DNA from: Microbispora bryophytorum
Lineage (GTDB): Bacteria > Actinomycetota > Actinomycetes > Streptosporangiales > Streptosporangiaceae
Length of the DNA: 64,000 bases
Direction: 5' to 3'
NCBI RefSeq assembly: GCF_006874465.1
Contig: NZ_VIRL01000005.1
Location: forward strand, 248,001-312,000
A model generated the notes under the pieces. The model did not search any database, had not been told where the DNA came from, and worked only from the letters and a program-made list of their open reading frames with translations. Of the stretch, positions 44,693-53,838 are shown piece by piece. A program made the translations under genes and the position numbers. Each line of letters starts with the position of its first letter. Position 1 is the first letter of the stretch.

Positions 44693-45922
44693 ATGCAGCA
44701 CCGCATCATCGTCCTCGGAGGCGGATACACCGGAGCCATCGCCGCCGGGCGCCTGGCCAAGCGGCTCCGCCGCGAGGACGTCGCCATCACCCTCGTCAAC
44801 GCCGAGCCCGATTTCGTCGAACGCGTCCGCATGCACCAGCTGGCGACCGGCCAGGACCTCAGGCCCCGGCCGTTCAGCGAGATGTTCGCGGGCACCGGCG
44901 TCGAACTGAGGCTCGCGAAGGTCACCCGCGTCGACGTCGACCGCAAGACCGTAACCGTCACCGACGCCGACGCGAACGGCGCCGATGTGACCGCGCCCGG
45001 GTCCGGCGCCGAAGAACTCGCCTATGACACGCTCGTCTACGCCCTCGGCAGCGGCTGGAACTCCCAGGCCGTCCCCGGGGCGGCCGAGCACGCCTACGAG
45101 ATCGCCGGCCGGCCCGGAGCACTCCGGCTGCGCGAGCGCCTGACCCGCCTCGACGCCGGGCAGACCGTGGTCGTCGTCGGCGGCGGCCTCACCGGGCTGG
45201 AGTGCGCCACCGAAATCGCCGAAGCCCGGCCGGACCTCCACGCCTCCGTCGTCACCGACGGCGGACTCGGCGACTGGCTGTCGCCCAAGGGCCGTGAGCA
45301 CCTGCGGAAGGTCTTGGGCACGCTCGGGATCACCGTGCACGAGCACACCACCGTCACCGGCGTCGAGGCCGAGCGCGTGCTCACCGCCGACGGCACGGCC
45401 GTCCCCGCCGCGGTCACCGTGTGGACCACCGGCTTCGCGGTCCATCCGATCGCCAAGGCCACGAGTCTGGAGGTCACCGGCACCGGCCAGATCGTGGTCG
45501 ACGGGACCATGCGCTCGGTCTCCCACCCGGACGTGTACGCCATCGGCGACGCCGCCATGGCGATGGGCCCCGGGAACAAGCCGCTGCGCATGTCGTGCGC
45601 CTCGGGAACCCCGGCCGCCTGGCAGGCCGCCGACGCGATCGCGGCGCGCCTGACCGGCGGGAAGCTCCCGAACGCGCCGATCCGCTACTTCAACCAGTGC
45701 ATCTCGCTGGGCCGGAAGGAGGGCTTGATCCAGTACGTCACCGCCGACGACCGCGCCGTCCGGGCGGTCCTGACCGGATGGCCGGCCGCCGTCTACAAGG
45801 AGCTGGTCTGCAAGGGCGCCGCCTGGGGCGTCGCCAACCCGACGCTCGGGCTGCCCACCCGGCGCCGCCGCGTCACGCGGCAGCCGGCCGCGGCGGGCTC
45901 GGCCGTCAAGGCGTCGGCGTAG
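44693..45922 (+). CDS. FAD/NAD(P)-binding oxidoreductase (NDH-2-like)
   Basis: A 409-aa pyridine nucleotide-disulfide-type flavoprotein. The first dinucleotide motif is IIVLGGGYTGAIAAGRLA (~5-22), the second VVVVGGGLTGLECATEIAE (~157-175) and DVYAIGDAAMAMG the FAD-binding segment (~281). It resembles type II NADH dehydrogenases without a C-terminal membrane helix. The ATG at 44693 fits AGGAG 7 nt upstream better than the first ATG at 44687. It may belong to the ECF41 regulon. Confidence 0.92.
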   Translation: MQHRIIVLGGGYTGAIAAGRLAKRLRREDVAITLVNAEPDFVERVRMHQLATGQDLRPRPFSEMFAGTGVELRLAKVTRVDVDRKTVTVTDADANGADVTAPGSGAEELAYDTLVYALGSGWNSQAVPGAAEHAYEIAGRPGALRLRERLTRLDAGQTVVVVGGGLTGLECATEIAEARPDLHASVVTDGGLGDWLSPKGREHLRKVLGTLGITVHEHTTVTGVEAERVLTADGTAVPAAVTVWTTGFAVHPIAKATSLEVTGTGQIVVDGTMRSVSHPDVYAIGDAAMAMGPGNKPLRMSCASGTPAAWQAADAIAARLTGGKLPNAPIRYFNQCISLGRKEGLIQYVTADDRAVRAVLTGWPAAVYKELVCKGAAWGVANPTLGLPTRRRRVTRQPAAAGSAVKASA

Positions 45923-45995
45923 CGCGAAGCAGGCGGCCGAAGCAGGTGACGGAGCAGACGACGGAGCAGGCCACAGGGCAGGCGACGGGGCGTCG

Positions 45996-47192
45996 TCACG
46001 GGCCGGGCGGGAGCTCGGGAGCCTCCGGTCGCAGCCGCAGCTCCGCGGCGACCGCGCGTTCGCGCAGCTGGGCCGCCTCGGCCCTGGCCACGTCGAGCTG
46101 CGCGCGCAGGTCGGCCAGCCGGGCCCGCTCCAGCGACAGCTCCGCCTGGATCCGCTCCCGCTCCGCCGTGGCGGCCCGGGCGTCCTGCTCCGCCCGAGCG
46201 GCCTCCGCGTCCGCCGCGCCGGCGCGCGCCTCGGCCTGCGCCCCCTCCGCGCGCAGCCTGGCGGCCTCCGCGACGACCTGCTCGCGGGCCGCCTCCGCCG
46301 CCTCGGCCCTGGCCAGCACCCGGTCACGCTCGTCGTGGGCCTGCGCCACGGCCCGGTCGCGTTCGGCCTCCGCCCGCGCGACCGCGCGGTCGCGTTCGGC
46401 CTCGGCCGCCTGCGCGCGGGCCAGCGCGGCGGCGCTGGACTGCTCGGCCTCGCGATGCGCGCGGCGGGCCAGCTCCGCCTCCGTCCGCGCCGTCCGCGCG
46501 TCGGCTTGCGCCGCGTCGCGTTCCTGAACGGCCTGCTCGGCCTGCTCCCGGGTCAGGCGGACCTCGGCCGCGGCCTGGTCCACCCGGTCGGCCAGTTCCC
46601 GTACGGCCTGCTCGCGGGCGGCCTCGGCGGTCTCGGCCCGGTGCACGGCCTGGTCGGCCTCCTGCCTGGCCCGGCGTTCCGTGCTCGCCGCCTCCCGGAG
46701 CGCGGCCAGGGCCTGCTCGCGGGCGGTCTCCGCGTCGGCGAAGGCGTTGTCCCGCTCGGCGTAGGCCTCCTCCGTCCGGCGGCGGGCCTCCTCCGCCTCC
46801 CGCCTGGCCTCCTCGGCGGCCTCGCGCGCCAGCCGTACCTGCTCCAGCGCCTGCTCGCGCTCGGCGCGGGCGATGGCGACACTCGTGTGCGCCTCCGCCT
46901 GGATCGCGCTCAGCTTCGCCTCGACCCCTGCCGGGCTCAGCTCCTGGGCGAGCACCTGCGCCAGCGGCTCGATCGCCGCCGCCAGGCCTTTCTCCATGCG
47001 TTCGTACAGGTCCTCCACGCGCGCCAGCGCGCCCTCCAGGCCCGGTGTGGCGCGGCGGAGCTCCCGCTCCCTCTTGGCCGCCGCCTGGCAGTCGCCGTCC
47101 GGGCAGTACTCCCGCGGCCTGCCCCGCCGGGCCGGCTGCTCGATGGGCGCACCGCAGTGCTTGCACGCGGTGACGGTCACGGAGGTCTTCAC
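45996..47192 (-). CDS. long coiled-coil protein with N-terminal zinc-ribbon-like motif
   Basis: A 398-aa protein. CKHCGAP...REYCPDGDC at the N-terminus (~10-36) could bind one zinc ion. Residues ~55-375 are an Ala/Glu/Arg-rich heptad coiled coil with KTSVTV only at the very start. There is no membrane segment or signal. The GTG start at 47192 has TACGCT 8 nt upstream. The function is unknown; it is reminiscent of plasmid or telomere-associated actinomycete coiled-coil proteins, but that is only a resemblance. Confidence 0.75.
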   Translation of the reverse strand: MKTSVTVTACKHCGAPIEQPARRGRPREYCPDGDCQAAAKRERELRRATPGLEGALARVEDLYERMEKGLAAAIEPLAQVLAQELSPAGVEAKLSAIQAEAHTSVAIARAEREQALEQVRLAREAAEEARREAEEARRRTEEAYAERDNAFADAETAREQALAALREAASTERRARQEADQAVHRAETAEAAREQAVRELADRVDQAAAEVRLTREQAEQAVQERDAAQADARTARTEAELARRAHREAEQSSAAALARAQAAEAERDRAVARAEAERDRAVAQAHDERDRVLARAEAAEAAREQVVAEAARLRAEGAQAEARAGAADAEAARAEQDARAATAERERIQAELSLERARLADLRAQLDVARAEAAQLRERAVAAELRLRPEAPELPPGP

Positions 47193-47422
47193 GGAGGCCC
47201 AGCGTAGCGATTTATCGAATTTCTGGAAATAGAAAACAGAAAAGAAGATCCGTTGCGCGCCGATGCCACTCGGATAGCTTGTGAGAAGGGTAATTCCCGC
47301 AAGCTATCGAACCGAGCGGTCTCCCCCGTCTCCGGCGGGTTCAACACGAGCCCAGGTTGGGCGGGACGGCATGCCCAAGTGGCGGAACCGGCCGCTGGAC
47401 GCCGTCTACCGGTGGTGCTCAT
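47193..47422. other. intergenic region with tRNA-like but unsupported sequence
   Basis: Its left half is AT-rich and contains the hairpin at 47273-47308. At 47373-47420 the sequence resembles the 5' part of a tRNA-Leu/Ser D-arm (GTGGCGGAACCGG), but there is no matching acceptor stem or TTCGA, so it is not called. The convergent end of the TetR gene follows. Confidence 0.4.
47273..47308. terminator. nested hairpin upstream of the coiled-coil gene
   Basis: GATAGCTTG (47273-47281) pairs with CAAGCTATC (47300-47308), and inside the 18-nt loop GGG-TAATT-CCC forms a second short stem. It could end the TetR transcript (minus strand) or be a regulator site. Confidence 0.5.
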
Positions 47423-48019
47423 TCACATCGGCAAGTCGGATACCGCCCGGGTCGCTTCGTTTCCGTCGCTGGACAGGTGCTCGACTGCGCCGAGGAAGTC
47501 GTGGAAGGCCTGGTCGGTGCGGGTGGTGTCGCCGGTGGCATCGAGGTCCATGAGGAGACCACGGATGACGGCGAGAACGAGCGTCGCGAGATCCGGGCGA
47601 CCGATGCTGCGCAGGCCGTCCTCGAGCGGGCCGAGCCAGTCGGTCGTCGCGGTGCGCCGGAAGTTGGGCCACAACTTCTGCTCCGCGCTCTCGCGCAGCT
47701 GACCGAACATCCGCAGGTACGGCTGCCCGTCCGGGCCGGTGATGGAGGTCCAGGCGCGATACAGGGTGGCCGTGTACGGCTCGTCGGGTCGCACCCGCAG
47801 GAGGTCGCCGAATGTGTCGAGCTGACGTTGCCTCGCGCGCCCGTGGACGGCCCGCAGCAGGGCGTCGCGGGTGCCGAAGTGATAAATCAGCATCCGGGCT
47901 GAGGTGCCGGTGGCGGTGGCCAGCGGCTCGAGCCGGTCGGGGAGGCCATGCGCGAGGACGTGATCAGCGCAGGCATCGAGCAGCCTCTCCTTGATATGCG
48001 GTTCCGGTCGTCTGCCCAC
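47423..48019 (-). CDS. TetR-family repressor
   Basis: A 198-aa regulator. The N-terminal HTH is ERLLDACADHVLAHGLPDRLEPLATATGTSARMLIYHFGTRDALLRAV (~11-58), with a C-terminal TetR_C-like ligand domain (~80-185). The ATG at 48019 lies 15 bp from a perfect ACGTAA/TTACGT dyad. It is divergent from an alpha/beta hydrolase, its likely target. Confidence 0.93.
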   Translation of the reverse strand: MGRRPEPHIKERLLDACADHVLAHGLPDRLEPLATATGTSARMLIYHFGTRDALLRAVHGRARQRQLDTFGDLLRVRPDEPYTATLYRAWTSITGPDGQPYLRMFGQLRESAEQKLWPNFRRTATTDWLGPLEDGLRSIGRPDLATLVLAVIRGLLMDLDATGDTTRTDQAFHDFLGAVEHLSSDGNEATRAVSDLPM

Positions 48020-48033
48020 AACCCCACAATTTC

Positions 48034-48051
48034 ACGTAACGACTATTACGT
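48034..48051. promoter_or_regulatory. TetR operator upstream of hydrolase
   Basis: ACGTAA-CGACTA-TTACGT is a perfect 6-bp dyad in the 75-bp divergent region, 15 bp from the TetR start and 44 bp from the hydrolase start. The length and A+T content fit a TetR operator. Confidence 0.65.
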
Positions 48052-48094
48052 CTACCGTTGGTCTAAAGCAGTCAAGGCAGACGTGGAGGTAGCG

Positions 48095-48790
48095 ATGAGG
48101 GTCGTGTTCGTGCATGGGGCCTGCGTGCGGGACGGGTCGTGGTGGTGGCACCGCACCGCCGAGCTGCTGCAGGAGCGAGGGGTGCCGAGCGTGGCCCCGG
48201 CGCTGCCGAGTTGCGGCGAGGCGGGCCTGCCCGGCGGCGCTGACGGTCCGGGGCTGTCCGAGGATGTTGCCGCGGTGCGGCAGGTGCTGCAGGAAAGCGA
48301 CGAGCCGACCGTCGTGGTCGCCCACAGCTACGGCGGCATCATCACCGCGGAAGCTGCAGCGGGAATCGGGTCGGTACGCCACCTGCTGCTGGTCTCCAGC
48401 TACCTGCCCGAGGTGGGGCAGAGCCTGTCGGAGTTCGGGGACGGCGGCCCCGCCCCGTTCCTCGACGTCGACCCCGACGCCGGCACCTTCGGGGTTCGCC
48501 CCGAGCTGCTCGTGGACACGTTCCTTCAGGACTGCGACCCCGTGGTCCAGGCGCAGGCGGCGGACCACCTCGCCCGGCAAAGCGTGCAGGTGACCGGACA
48601 GTTGGTCGGGGCGGCCGCATGGCAGCAGGTGCCCTCGACGTACCTCATCTGCGGCCAGGACCGGGGAACCCCGCCGCGGTTACAGCGCGAGTTCGCTCGC
48701 CGGGCCGGCAACGTCGTCGAACTCGAGGCCGGCCACCACCCGTTCCTGTCCCAGCCCGCCGCGGTCCGGGACCTGCTGCTGAGCCTGTGA
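48095..48790 (+). CDS. alpha/beta hydrolase (salicylate esterase/hydroxynitrile-lyase-like)
   Basis: A 231-aa hydrolase. It has VVFVHGACVRDGSWWWHRTAELLQERGV (oxyanion and N-terminal, ~3-31), the nucleophile AHSYGG (~77-82) and catalytic His in LEAGHHPFLSQP (~210). It resembles the plant/actinobacterial MenH/methyl-esterase clade. GGAGG precedes the ATG. It is TetR-controlled; substrate unknown. Confidence 0.9.
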   Translation: MRVVFVHGACVRDGSWWWHRTAELLQERGVPSVAPALPSCGEAGLPGGADGPGLSEDVAAVRQVLQESDEPTVVVAHSYGGIITAEAAAGIGSVRHLLLVSSYLPEVGQSLSEFGDGGPAPFLDVDPDAGTFGVRPELLVDTFLQDCDPVVQAQAADHLARQSVQVTGQLVGAAAWQQVPSTYLICGQDRGTPPRLQREFARRAGNVVELEAGHHPFLSQPAAVRDLLLSL

Positions 48791-48840
48791 CGGCAGCCAC
48801 CGACGAGCCGGGCCGGCAATTCGAGGACCAGGGGACCGTC

Positions 48841-48927
48841 GTGAGTGCCGAGAAAGAACTGCTGTCCAGGGCCTACCTGGCCTACAACGGGCAGGACGTC
48901 GACGGCCTGCCCGTGACCTTCGGTTAG
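48841..48927 (+). pseudogene. SnoaL/NTF2-like gene fragment cut by the transposon remnant
   Basis: Only the first 28 codons (starting GTG) of a SnoaL-like protein remain: AEKELLSRAYLAYNGQDVDGL, where the family motif would be ELVRRAYAAYNARDVDGL. A TAG ends it and transposase-like coding begins at once. Insertion or deletion by a Tn3-like element is the probable cause. Confidence 0.5.
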
Positions 48928-49812
48928 GTGGGCGACGTGGGGCACCTGCTGACAGCCGAAATCCGCGCCGACCTGGAACGGATGCTGGTCGTGGATGCGG
49001 GACCGGGGATGACCCGGCTGGAGTGGCTGTTCACCCCGGCCCGGGACGCCGCGGCGAGGTCGGTGAAGACCGCGATTGACAAGCTGACCTGGTTGCCCGC
49101 GATCGACGCGCACCAGATGGATGTGTCGGTGCTGCCGAACGAGCGCCGCCGGTTCCCGGCGCAGGTCGCACGCCGCTCGACCAACCAGGGGCTGGAGCGG
49201 CGCAAGAGCGTAAGTTCCGATCATGCTGGCGTTCGTCGCCCAGGCCACGGTCGACCAGCTCGAGGAGGTGGTGGCCCTGTTCGACCAGGCCGTGTCCGCT
49301 CGGAGTCGCGGGTGAAGTCCAAGACCGACGAGGCGCTGGTCGAGCGCGCCACACCTATCTGCGCCATTTCACCCCGAACGTGCTGGCCACGAGCGACTTC
49401 CAGGGGCCGGGCACGGGCGAGCTGATGGAAGCTGTGGTCGTTGTGAAGGAGATGAACCGGCTCGGCGGCCAAGGTGCCTGCAGGGAAGCCGACCGTCAAA
49501 ATACGCCGACTACCTCGCCAAGGCCCGCAAGTCCGAGGAGGACACCGCCTACCGCCATTACTGGGAACTGTGCGAGATCTTGTGCCTGCGGGACGGGCTG
49601 CGCTCGGGGGACGTCTTCGTGCCCGGCTCGCGTCGCTACGCCGACCCGGCCACCTACCTGTACACGCCGGAGCAGTGGTCGCCCCGGCGCAGCGAGTACT
49701 GCCGCCTGGTGGGCAAACCGCCGACCGCGGCGGACGCACTGGAGCAGGGCAAGGAGGAACTGCACGCTGCCTTGAAGAGATTACGGGGAGCCAACACGAC
49801 GACGGCCACCTA
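48928..49812 (+). pseudogene. tnpA: decayed Tn3-family transposase (tnpA) remnant
   Basis: Fragments in three frames match Tn3-family TnpA. They include LVVDAGPGMTRLEWLFTPARDAAARSVKTAIDKLTWLPAID and RRRFPAQVARRSTNQGLERRK in one frame, then FVAQATVDQLEEVVALFDQ, NVLATSDFQGPGTGELMEAVVVVKEMNRL, and finally DGLRSGDVFVPGSRRYADPATYLYTPEQW with SEYCRLVGKPPTAADALEQGKEEL (the region of the conserved R-D...P). At least two frameshifts and the absence of the DDE C-terminal half and of terminal inverted repeats make it non-functional. Confidence 0.85.
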
Positions 49813-49912
49813 ACGACCAGCCGTCAGGCTCCGCGGTGTCTTTGTGTCATATTCCGGCTGCGCCCCTGTTGCAGCAGCAGGCAGAGAGGTTCCGGTCAAG
49901 CAGGTAGTACCT

Positions 49913-50848
49913 CTACCGACTTGGTGCGTGCGTCACTTCATCGCGGACCCGGTATCGGTAACGCAGCGGTGACACCCCTACCTCCCGTTTGAACGCGGTG
50001 CTGAACGCGCTTTCCGACGCGTAGCCCAGTTCGGCCGCCAGTGACCCGACGCGGACATCGCCGTCACGAAGAGCGCGTTGCGCCAGCAGCATCCGCCAGC
50101 GGTTGAGGTAGGTCAGCGGCGGTACGCCCGCCACAGCCCGGAAGCGTACGGCGAACGACGTCCGCGACATTGCCACAGTCCGCGCCAACTCCTCCAAGCT
50201 CCAGTGCCTTCCAGGCTGGGCGTGCATGAGGCTGAGTGCTGGACGCAACCGTTCGTCGGTCAGCAGTTGTAGCCATCCCGGGGGTAGCTGGGCCTGGTCG
50301 ACGTAGGCGCGCAGCACATTGAGCAGCAGGAGCTGACCGTACTGCCGAATCGCGAACGCCGAGCCCAGCCGGTTCCCGGTCACCTCGTCGAACAGCCGGT
50401 CGAGCGTGCCGCGCAGGTTCCTCGCCGTGGCAGCCAAGGCCCGGACGTGGCCGAGCGGCGGAAGCGCCTGCAGCATCAGCGCCCGACCTGCCGGGTTGAT
50501 GTCGACTGCGACTCCGATGACGACGTCGTCGGTGCCGCGGTCGGCACCGACGAGTCGGGCGAAGTTCTCCTCGGGCTTGATCTCGCGGCGTGGTTCGTCG
50601 CCTATGCCGCCCTCCTGCTCCAGCCACGACCGGTTGTTCAGGATGGCGACGTCGCCCGCTTCCAACTCGATCGGCCTGTCGCTGCCGTCAGCGATCAGCC
50701 GGGACCGGCCGTACACCATCGCGATGAGCTTCAGCGGGTCCTCGATGGGCGCGCGCGCCACCCAAGGGCCCCGCACCGCGAAACCGCCTGACACCAGGCC
50801 GCGGATCTTGACGACGTCGAACACTTCCGACAGGGGATCAGCGACCAT
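49913..50848 (-). CDS. AraC-family regulator (cupin-type sensor)
   Basis: A 311-aa regulator. The AraC_binding_2/cupin_6-like N-terminus has LVSGGFAVRGPWVARAPIEDPLKLIAMVYG (~16-45) and the double-HTH C-terminus WSLEELARTVAMSRTSFAVRFRAVAGVPPLTYLNRWRMLLAQRAL and GSLAAELGYASESAFSTAFKREVGVSPLRYR (~205-300). ATG 50848 is used; an earlier TTG is possible. It is divergent from the SDR gene. It resembles RclR-like AraC proteins that sense reactive chlorine or quinones. Confidence 0.92.
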   Translation of the reverse strand: MVADPLSEVFDVVKIRGLVSGGFAVRGPWVARAPIEDPLKLIAMVYGRSRLIADGSDRPIELEAGDVAILNNRSWLEQEGGIGDEPRREIKPEENFARLVGADRGTDDVVIGVAVDINPAGRALMLQALPPLGHVRALAATARNLRGTLDRLFDEVTGNRLGSAFAIRQYGQLLLLNVLRAYVDQAQLPPGWLQLLTDERLRPALSLMHAQPGRHWSLEELARTVAMSRTSFAVRFRAVAGVPPLTYLNRWRMLLAQRALRDGDVRVGSLAAELGYASESAFSTAFKREVGVSPLRYRYRVRDEVTHAPSR

Positions 50849-50921
50849 TTCCGTACTATCGCGCAAAAAAAGCGAACGGACAACTATTCAGAGTTTGAGC
50901 AGCCGTACGCAGACTGCTGGC

Positions 50922-51920
50922 ATGACACATAAGCAGCACCCCATTGGATCCGGCTTCACCGCGGCATCGACGGCTGACGAAGTTCTCGAAGGCATCGACC
51001 TGTCCGGCACGAACGTCGTCGTCACCGCGGGCCACGTCGGGCTGGGCCGGGAGGCCACCCGTGCGCTCAGCAAGGCCGGCGCATCCGTCACGGTGGGCTC
51101 GCGCAACCCAGACCGTGCCGGGCCTGAGCTGGCCGGCATCGAGCGCGTGGAGATCGGCCGGCTGGACCTGCTCGACCCTGCGTCGATCGACGCCTTCGCT
51201 GCCCGCTACCTCGACTCCGGCAGTCCACTTCACATCTTGATCAACGGGGCCGGCATCATGGGCGGCCCCCTGGTCCGAGACACGCGCGGGTACGAATCTC
51301 ACTTCGCGACCAACCATCTCGGCCACTTCCAGCTGACACTGGCCCTGCTGCCCGCGCTGCGCGCCGCCCATGGCGCCCGGGTTGTCAACGTGACGTCCGG
51401 CGCCCAGCGGATCTCCGACATCCGCTGGGACGACCCGCACTTCACCACCGGCTACGACGGCGGCCTCGCCTACGCTCAGTCCAAGACCGCCAACGTGCTG
51501 TTCGCCGTCGAGCTGGACCGCCGATGGGCCGGAGAGGGAATCCGCGGCTATGCCGTACACCCCGGCATCATCGTTGGCACCAACCTGGGAAGCTCGATGC
51601 CCGAGGACCAAGCGCGGGCCGTCAACCTGGCCATGGGACTCATCGACGAGTCCGGCCGGCCGATCATCGACCCCGACCGTGAGAAGAAGACGCCGCAGCA
51701 GGGGGCCAGCACCATCGTGTTCGCCGCGACCAGCCCACTGCTCGCCGAGATCGGCGGTGTCTACCTGAGGAACAACGACATCTCGCCGCTGGATCACGAT
51801 CCGAAGCCCGTCACCTTCGGCCCCGAGGGAATCGTCTCGTCCAACGTCGTGCCGCACGCCATCAATCCGGAGTCGGCGCGGCGGCTCTGGGAGCTGAGCG
51901 AGCAACTACTCAAGGCCTGA
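50922..51920 (+). CDS. short-chain dehydrogenase (light-dependent protochlorophyllide-like)
   Basis: A 332-aa SDR. The nucleotide motif is VTAGHVGLGREATRALS (usual TGGxxGIG, here with His and Val), NGAG replaces NNAG, and YAQSK is the catalytic YxxxK (~190). The length and C-terminal extension (~235-332) are typical of retinol/protochlorophyllide-type SDRs. It has no Shine-Dalgarno. It is divergent from the AraC gene. Confidence 0.9.
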   Translation: MTHKQHPIGSGFTAASTADEVLEGIDLSGTNVVVTAGHVGLGREATRALSKAGASVTVGSRNPDRAGPELAGIERVEIGRLDLLDPASIDAFAARYLDSGSPLHILINGAGIMGGPLVRDTRGYESHFATNHLGHFQLTLALLPALRAAHGARVVNVTSGAQRISDIRWDDPHFTTGYDGGLAYAQSKTANVLFAVELDRRWAGEGIRGYAVHPGIIVGTNLGSSMPEDQARAVNLAMGLIDESGRPIIDPDREKKTPQQGASTIVFAATSPLLAEIGGVYLRNNDISPLDHDPKPVTFGPEGIVSSNVVPHAINPESARRLWELSEQLLKA

Positions 51921-51963
51921 CGCCTGCCGCGATCTCGGCGAGGGGCGAGGCCGTCCGCTGGCG

Positions 51964-52551
51964 TCACTTGGGCGCAACCGCGCGCCGAACACATTCGTGG
52001 AGCAGGGTGCGGCGCCGTTCGTGTACGTCTGAGGGCTCCTGGGCAGTCGCCGCATAGACGTTGCTGACCGGTGACCAGGCCATGGACATGGCGATGACCA
52101 TGGCCATCACGTCGAACGGGTCTCCCTGGCGCACTCGCCCAGCGGCTTGGGCTTCGGCGATGACACGCAGCTTGTGATCGCCGAGGCGATCGTGGTCCTC
52201 CACGAGGTGGCCGGTTGGCCGGCGCTCCAGTCGCGCCCAAGTGGCCAGCCGGATGAGGTCGGGGCGGCGGAGATACTCGTCGTAGAGGCGTACGGCCCAG
52301 TCCGCAAGGTCGGCGGCGTCGATTGGGACGACGTTCACGATCCGCTCCAGCGAGCCGAAGAAGATCGTGTCGAAGAGCTTGTCCTTGTTGCCGAAGTAGG
52401 CGTAGAGCTGGGCCTTGTTGGTGCGCGCGGCGGACACGATCCGCTCGATGCGGGCCCCGGCGATGCCATGCTCGGCGAACTCCCGGGTAGCCACGTCGAG
52501 AATGCGCTGGTAGGTCGCGGCTCCGCGCGAGGTCACGGGTTGGTCCACCAT
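51964..52551 (-). CDS. TetR-family repressor
   Basis: A 195-aa regulator. The HTH is RILDVATREFAEHGIAGARIERIVSAARTNKAQLYAYFGNKDKLFDTIF (~16-64), with a C-terminal TetR_C-like domain. It is convergent with the SDR and divergent from the alcohol dehydrogenase (start 52648), its likely target. Confidence 0.93.
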   Translation of the reverse strand: MVDQPVTSRGAATYQRILDVATREFAEHGIAGARIERIVSAARTNKAQLYAYFGNKDKLFDTIFFGSLERIVNVVPIDAADLADWAVRLYDEYLRRPDLIRLATWARLERRPTGHLVEDHDRLGDHKLRVIAEAQAAGRVRQGDPFDVMAMVIAMSMAWSPVSNVYAATAQEPSDVHERRRTLLHECVRRAVAPK

Positions 52552-52616
52552 GCCGCGACGCTACCAGACAGAACGGTTGGTTTGTTGCGATGGTGGATGG
52601 CGCGTACTCTTCTAAT

Positions 52617-52630
52617 AGACCGAACAGTCT
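52617..52630. promoter_or_regulatory. candidate TetR operator/promoter of the dehydrogenase
   Basis: AGAC-CGAACA-GTCT is a short dyad, with CCGAACAGTCTGTTTAAGG continuing into the ribosome-binding site. The arms are only 4 bp and the call is weak. Confidence 0.35.
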
Positions 52631-52647
52631 GTTTAAGGAGAGTTGTT

Positions 52648-53691
52648 GTGCGTACCACGATCGGATGGCGGGCGGACGGCCCGGCGGCGGCGCTGCGTCG
52701 GGCCCCGCTGGAGCGGCGCGACCTGCGCCCCGACGATCTCGCTGTGCGGATCGACTACTGCGGCGTCTGCCACACCGACCTGCACGCGCTGCGCGACCAC
52801 GACGGCGCGGCCGAGCATCCGTTGGTGCCGGGTCACGAGTTCACCGGCGTGGTGACCGAGACCGGGCCCGCGGTCACCCGCTTTCGCGTCGGCGACCGGG
52901 TCGCGGTCGGCAACATCGTCGATTCATGTGGCGAGTGCCCCATGTGTCGGGCCGGTCAGGAGAATTTCTGTCACGCCTTCCCGACCCTGACCTACGGCGG
53001 CACCGACCGGCAGGACGGATCGACCACCCTGGGGGGATTCTCCCGCGAGTACGTCGTCCGCGACCGGTTCGCCTACCCGCTTCCCCCCGGTCTGGACCCG
53101 GCGGCCGCCGCTCCCCTGCTCTGCGCCGGCGTCACAGTCTGGGAACCCCTGCACGCGCTGGGCGTGGGTCCCGGCAGCCGCGTCGCCGTGGCGGGGCTGG
53201 GCGGCCTGGGGCATCTCGCGGTCAAGATGGCAGTGGCGCTCGGCGCTACCGCATCGGTCATCAGCCGCTCACCCGACAAAGCAGACGACGCACGCCGGCT
53301 CGGCGCCCACGGCTTCATCGTGTCCACAGATCCGGAACAGCTGGACTCGGCCCGAGACGGGTTCGATATTGTCATCGACACCATCTCCACCTCGCACGAC
53401 CTCAGCCCGTACCTGCGACTGGTCGCCTTGGACGGCACCCTCAGCCACATTGGGCATCTCGGACCCCTCACGGTGGAGACCATGGACCTGCTCGTGGGGC
53501 GCAAGAAACTTACCTCCGCAGGCAGCGGCGGCCGTCCCGCAACCGCCGCCATGCTGGATTTCTGCGCCGACAAAGGCGTCACCGCCGAGATCGAACTGCT
53601 CCCCTCGTCGCAGGTCAACGAGGCCCTCGACCGCCTCCGCCGCAACGATGTCCGCTACCGTTTCGTACTCGACATGTCCGACCTGAGCTGA
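52648..53691 (+). CDS. zinc-dependent alcohol dehydrogenase (MDR superfamily)
   Basis: A 347-aa Zn-ADH. The catalytic zinc site has YCGVCHTDLHALR (Cys/His ~35), GHEFTG and the second-shell region near C154. The structural zinc site is CGECPMCRAGQENFC (~97-111). The Rossmann motif VAGLGGLGHLAVKMAVALGA is at ~175-194. It is the cinnamyl-alcohol dehydrogenase/YahK type, reducing aldehydes with NADP(H). GTG 52648 follows AAGGAGAG. It is TetR-controlled. Confidence 0.93.
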   Translation: MRTTIGWRADGPAAALRRAPLERRDLRPDDLAVRIDYCGVCHTDLHALRDHDGAAEHPLVPGHEFTGVVTETGPAVTRFRVGDRVAVGNIVDSCGECPMCRAGQENFCHAFPTLTYGGTDRQDGSTTLGGFSREYVVRDRFAYPLPPGLDPAAAAPLLCAGVTVWEPLHALGVGPGSRVAVAGLGGLGHLAVKMAVALGATASVISRSPDKADDARRLGAHGFIVSTDPEQLDSARDGFDIVIDTISTSHDLSPYLRLVALDGTLSHIGHLGPLTVETMDLLVGRKKLTSAGSGGRPATAAMLDFCADKGVTAEIELLPSSQVNEALDRLRRNDVRYRFVLDMSDLS

Positions 53692-53826
53692 GCGGCCAGG
53701 GCCACAGCGCCTCAACCGGCGTACATCTAGGGCAGGTGCGGCACCCGTTCGTCAAAAAAGTATTAAAGAAGCAGCTGGGACCGACCGCATTCTTCGGCTT
53801 CCCTACCCTAGGTAATACATGATGGC

Positions 53827-53832
53827 TACACT
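53827..53832 (+). promoter_or_regulatory. leaderless -10 of the toxin-antitoxin operon
   Basis: TACACT ends 6 nt before ATG 53839, the leaderless spacing. The preceding 53740-53826 is AT-rich (GTATTAAAGAAG, TAGGTAATACATG). No Shine-Dalgarno is present. Confidence 0.55.
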
Positions 53833-53838
53833 CTGGGT

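Noticed and set aside
47373..47420. tRNA-Leu/Ser-like sequence (GTGGCGGAACCGG)
   Set aside because: It resembles a D-arm, but there is no acceptor stem, anticodon loop or TTCGA in the following sequence, so no cloverleaf can be drawn.
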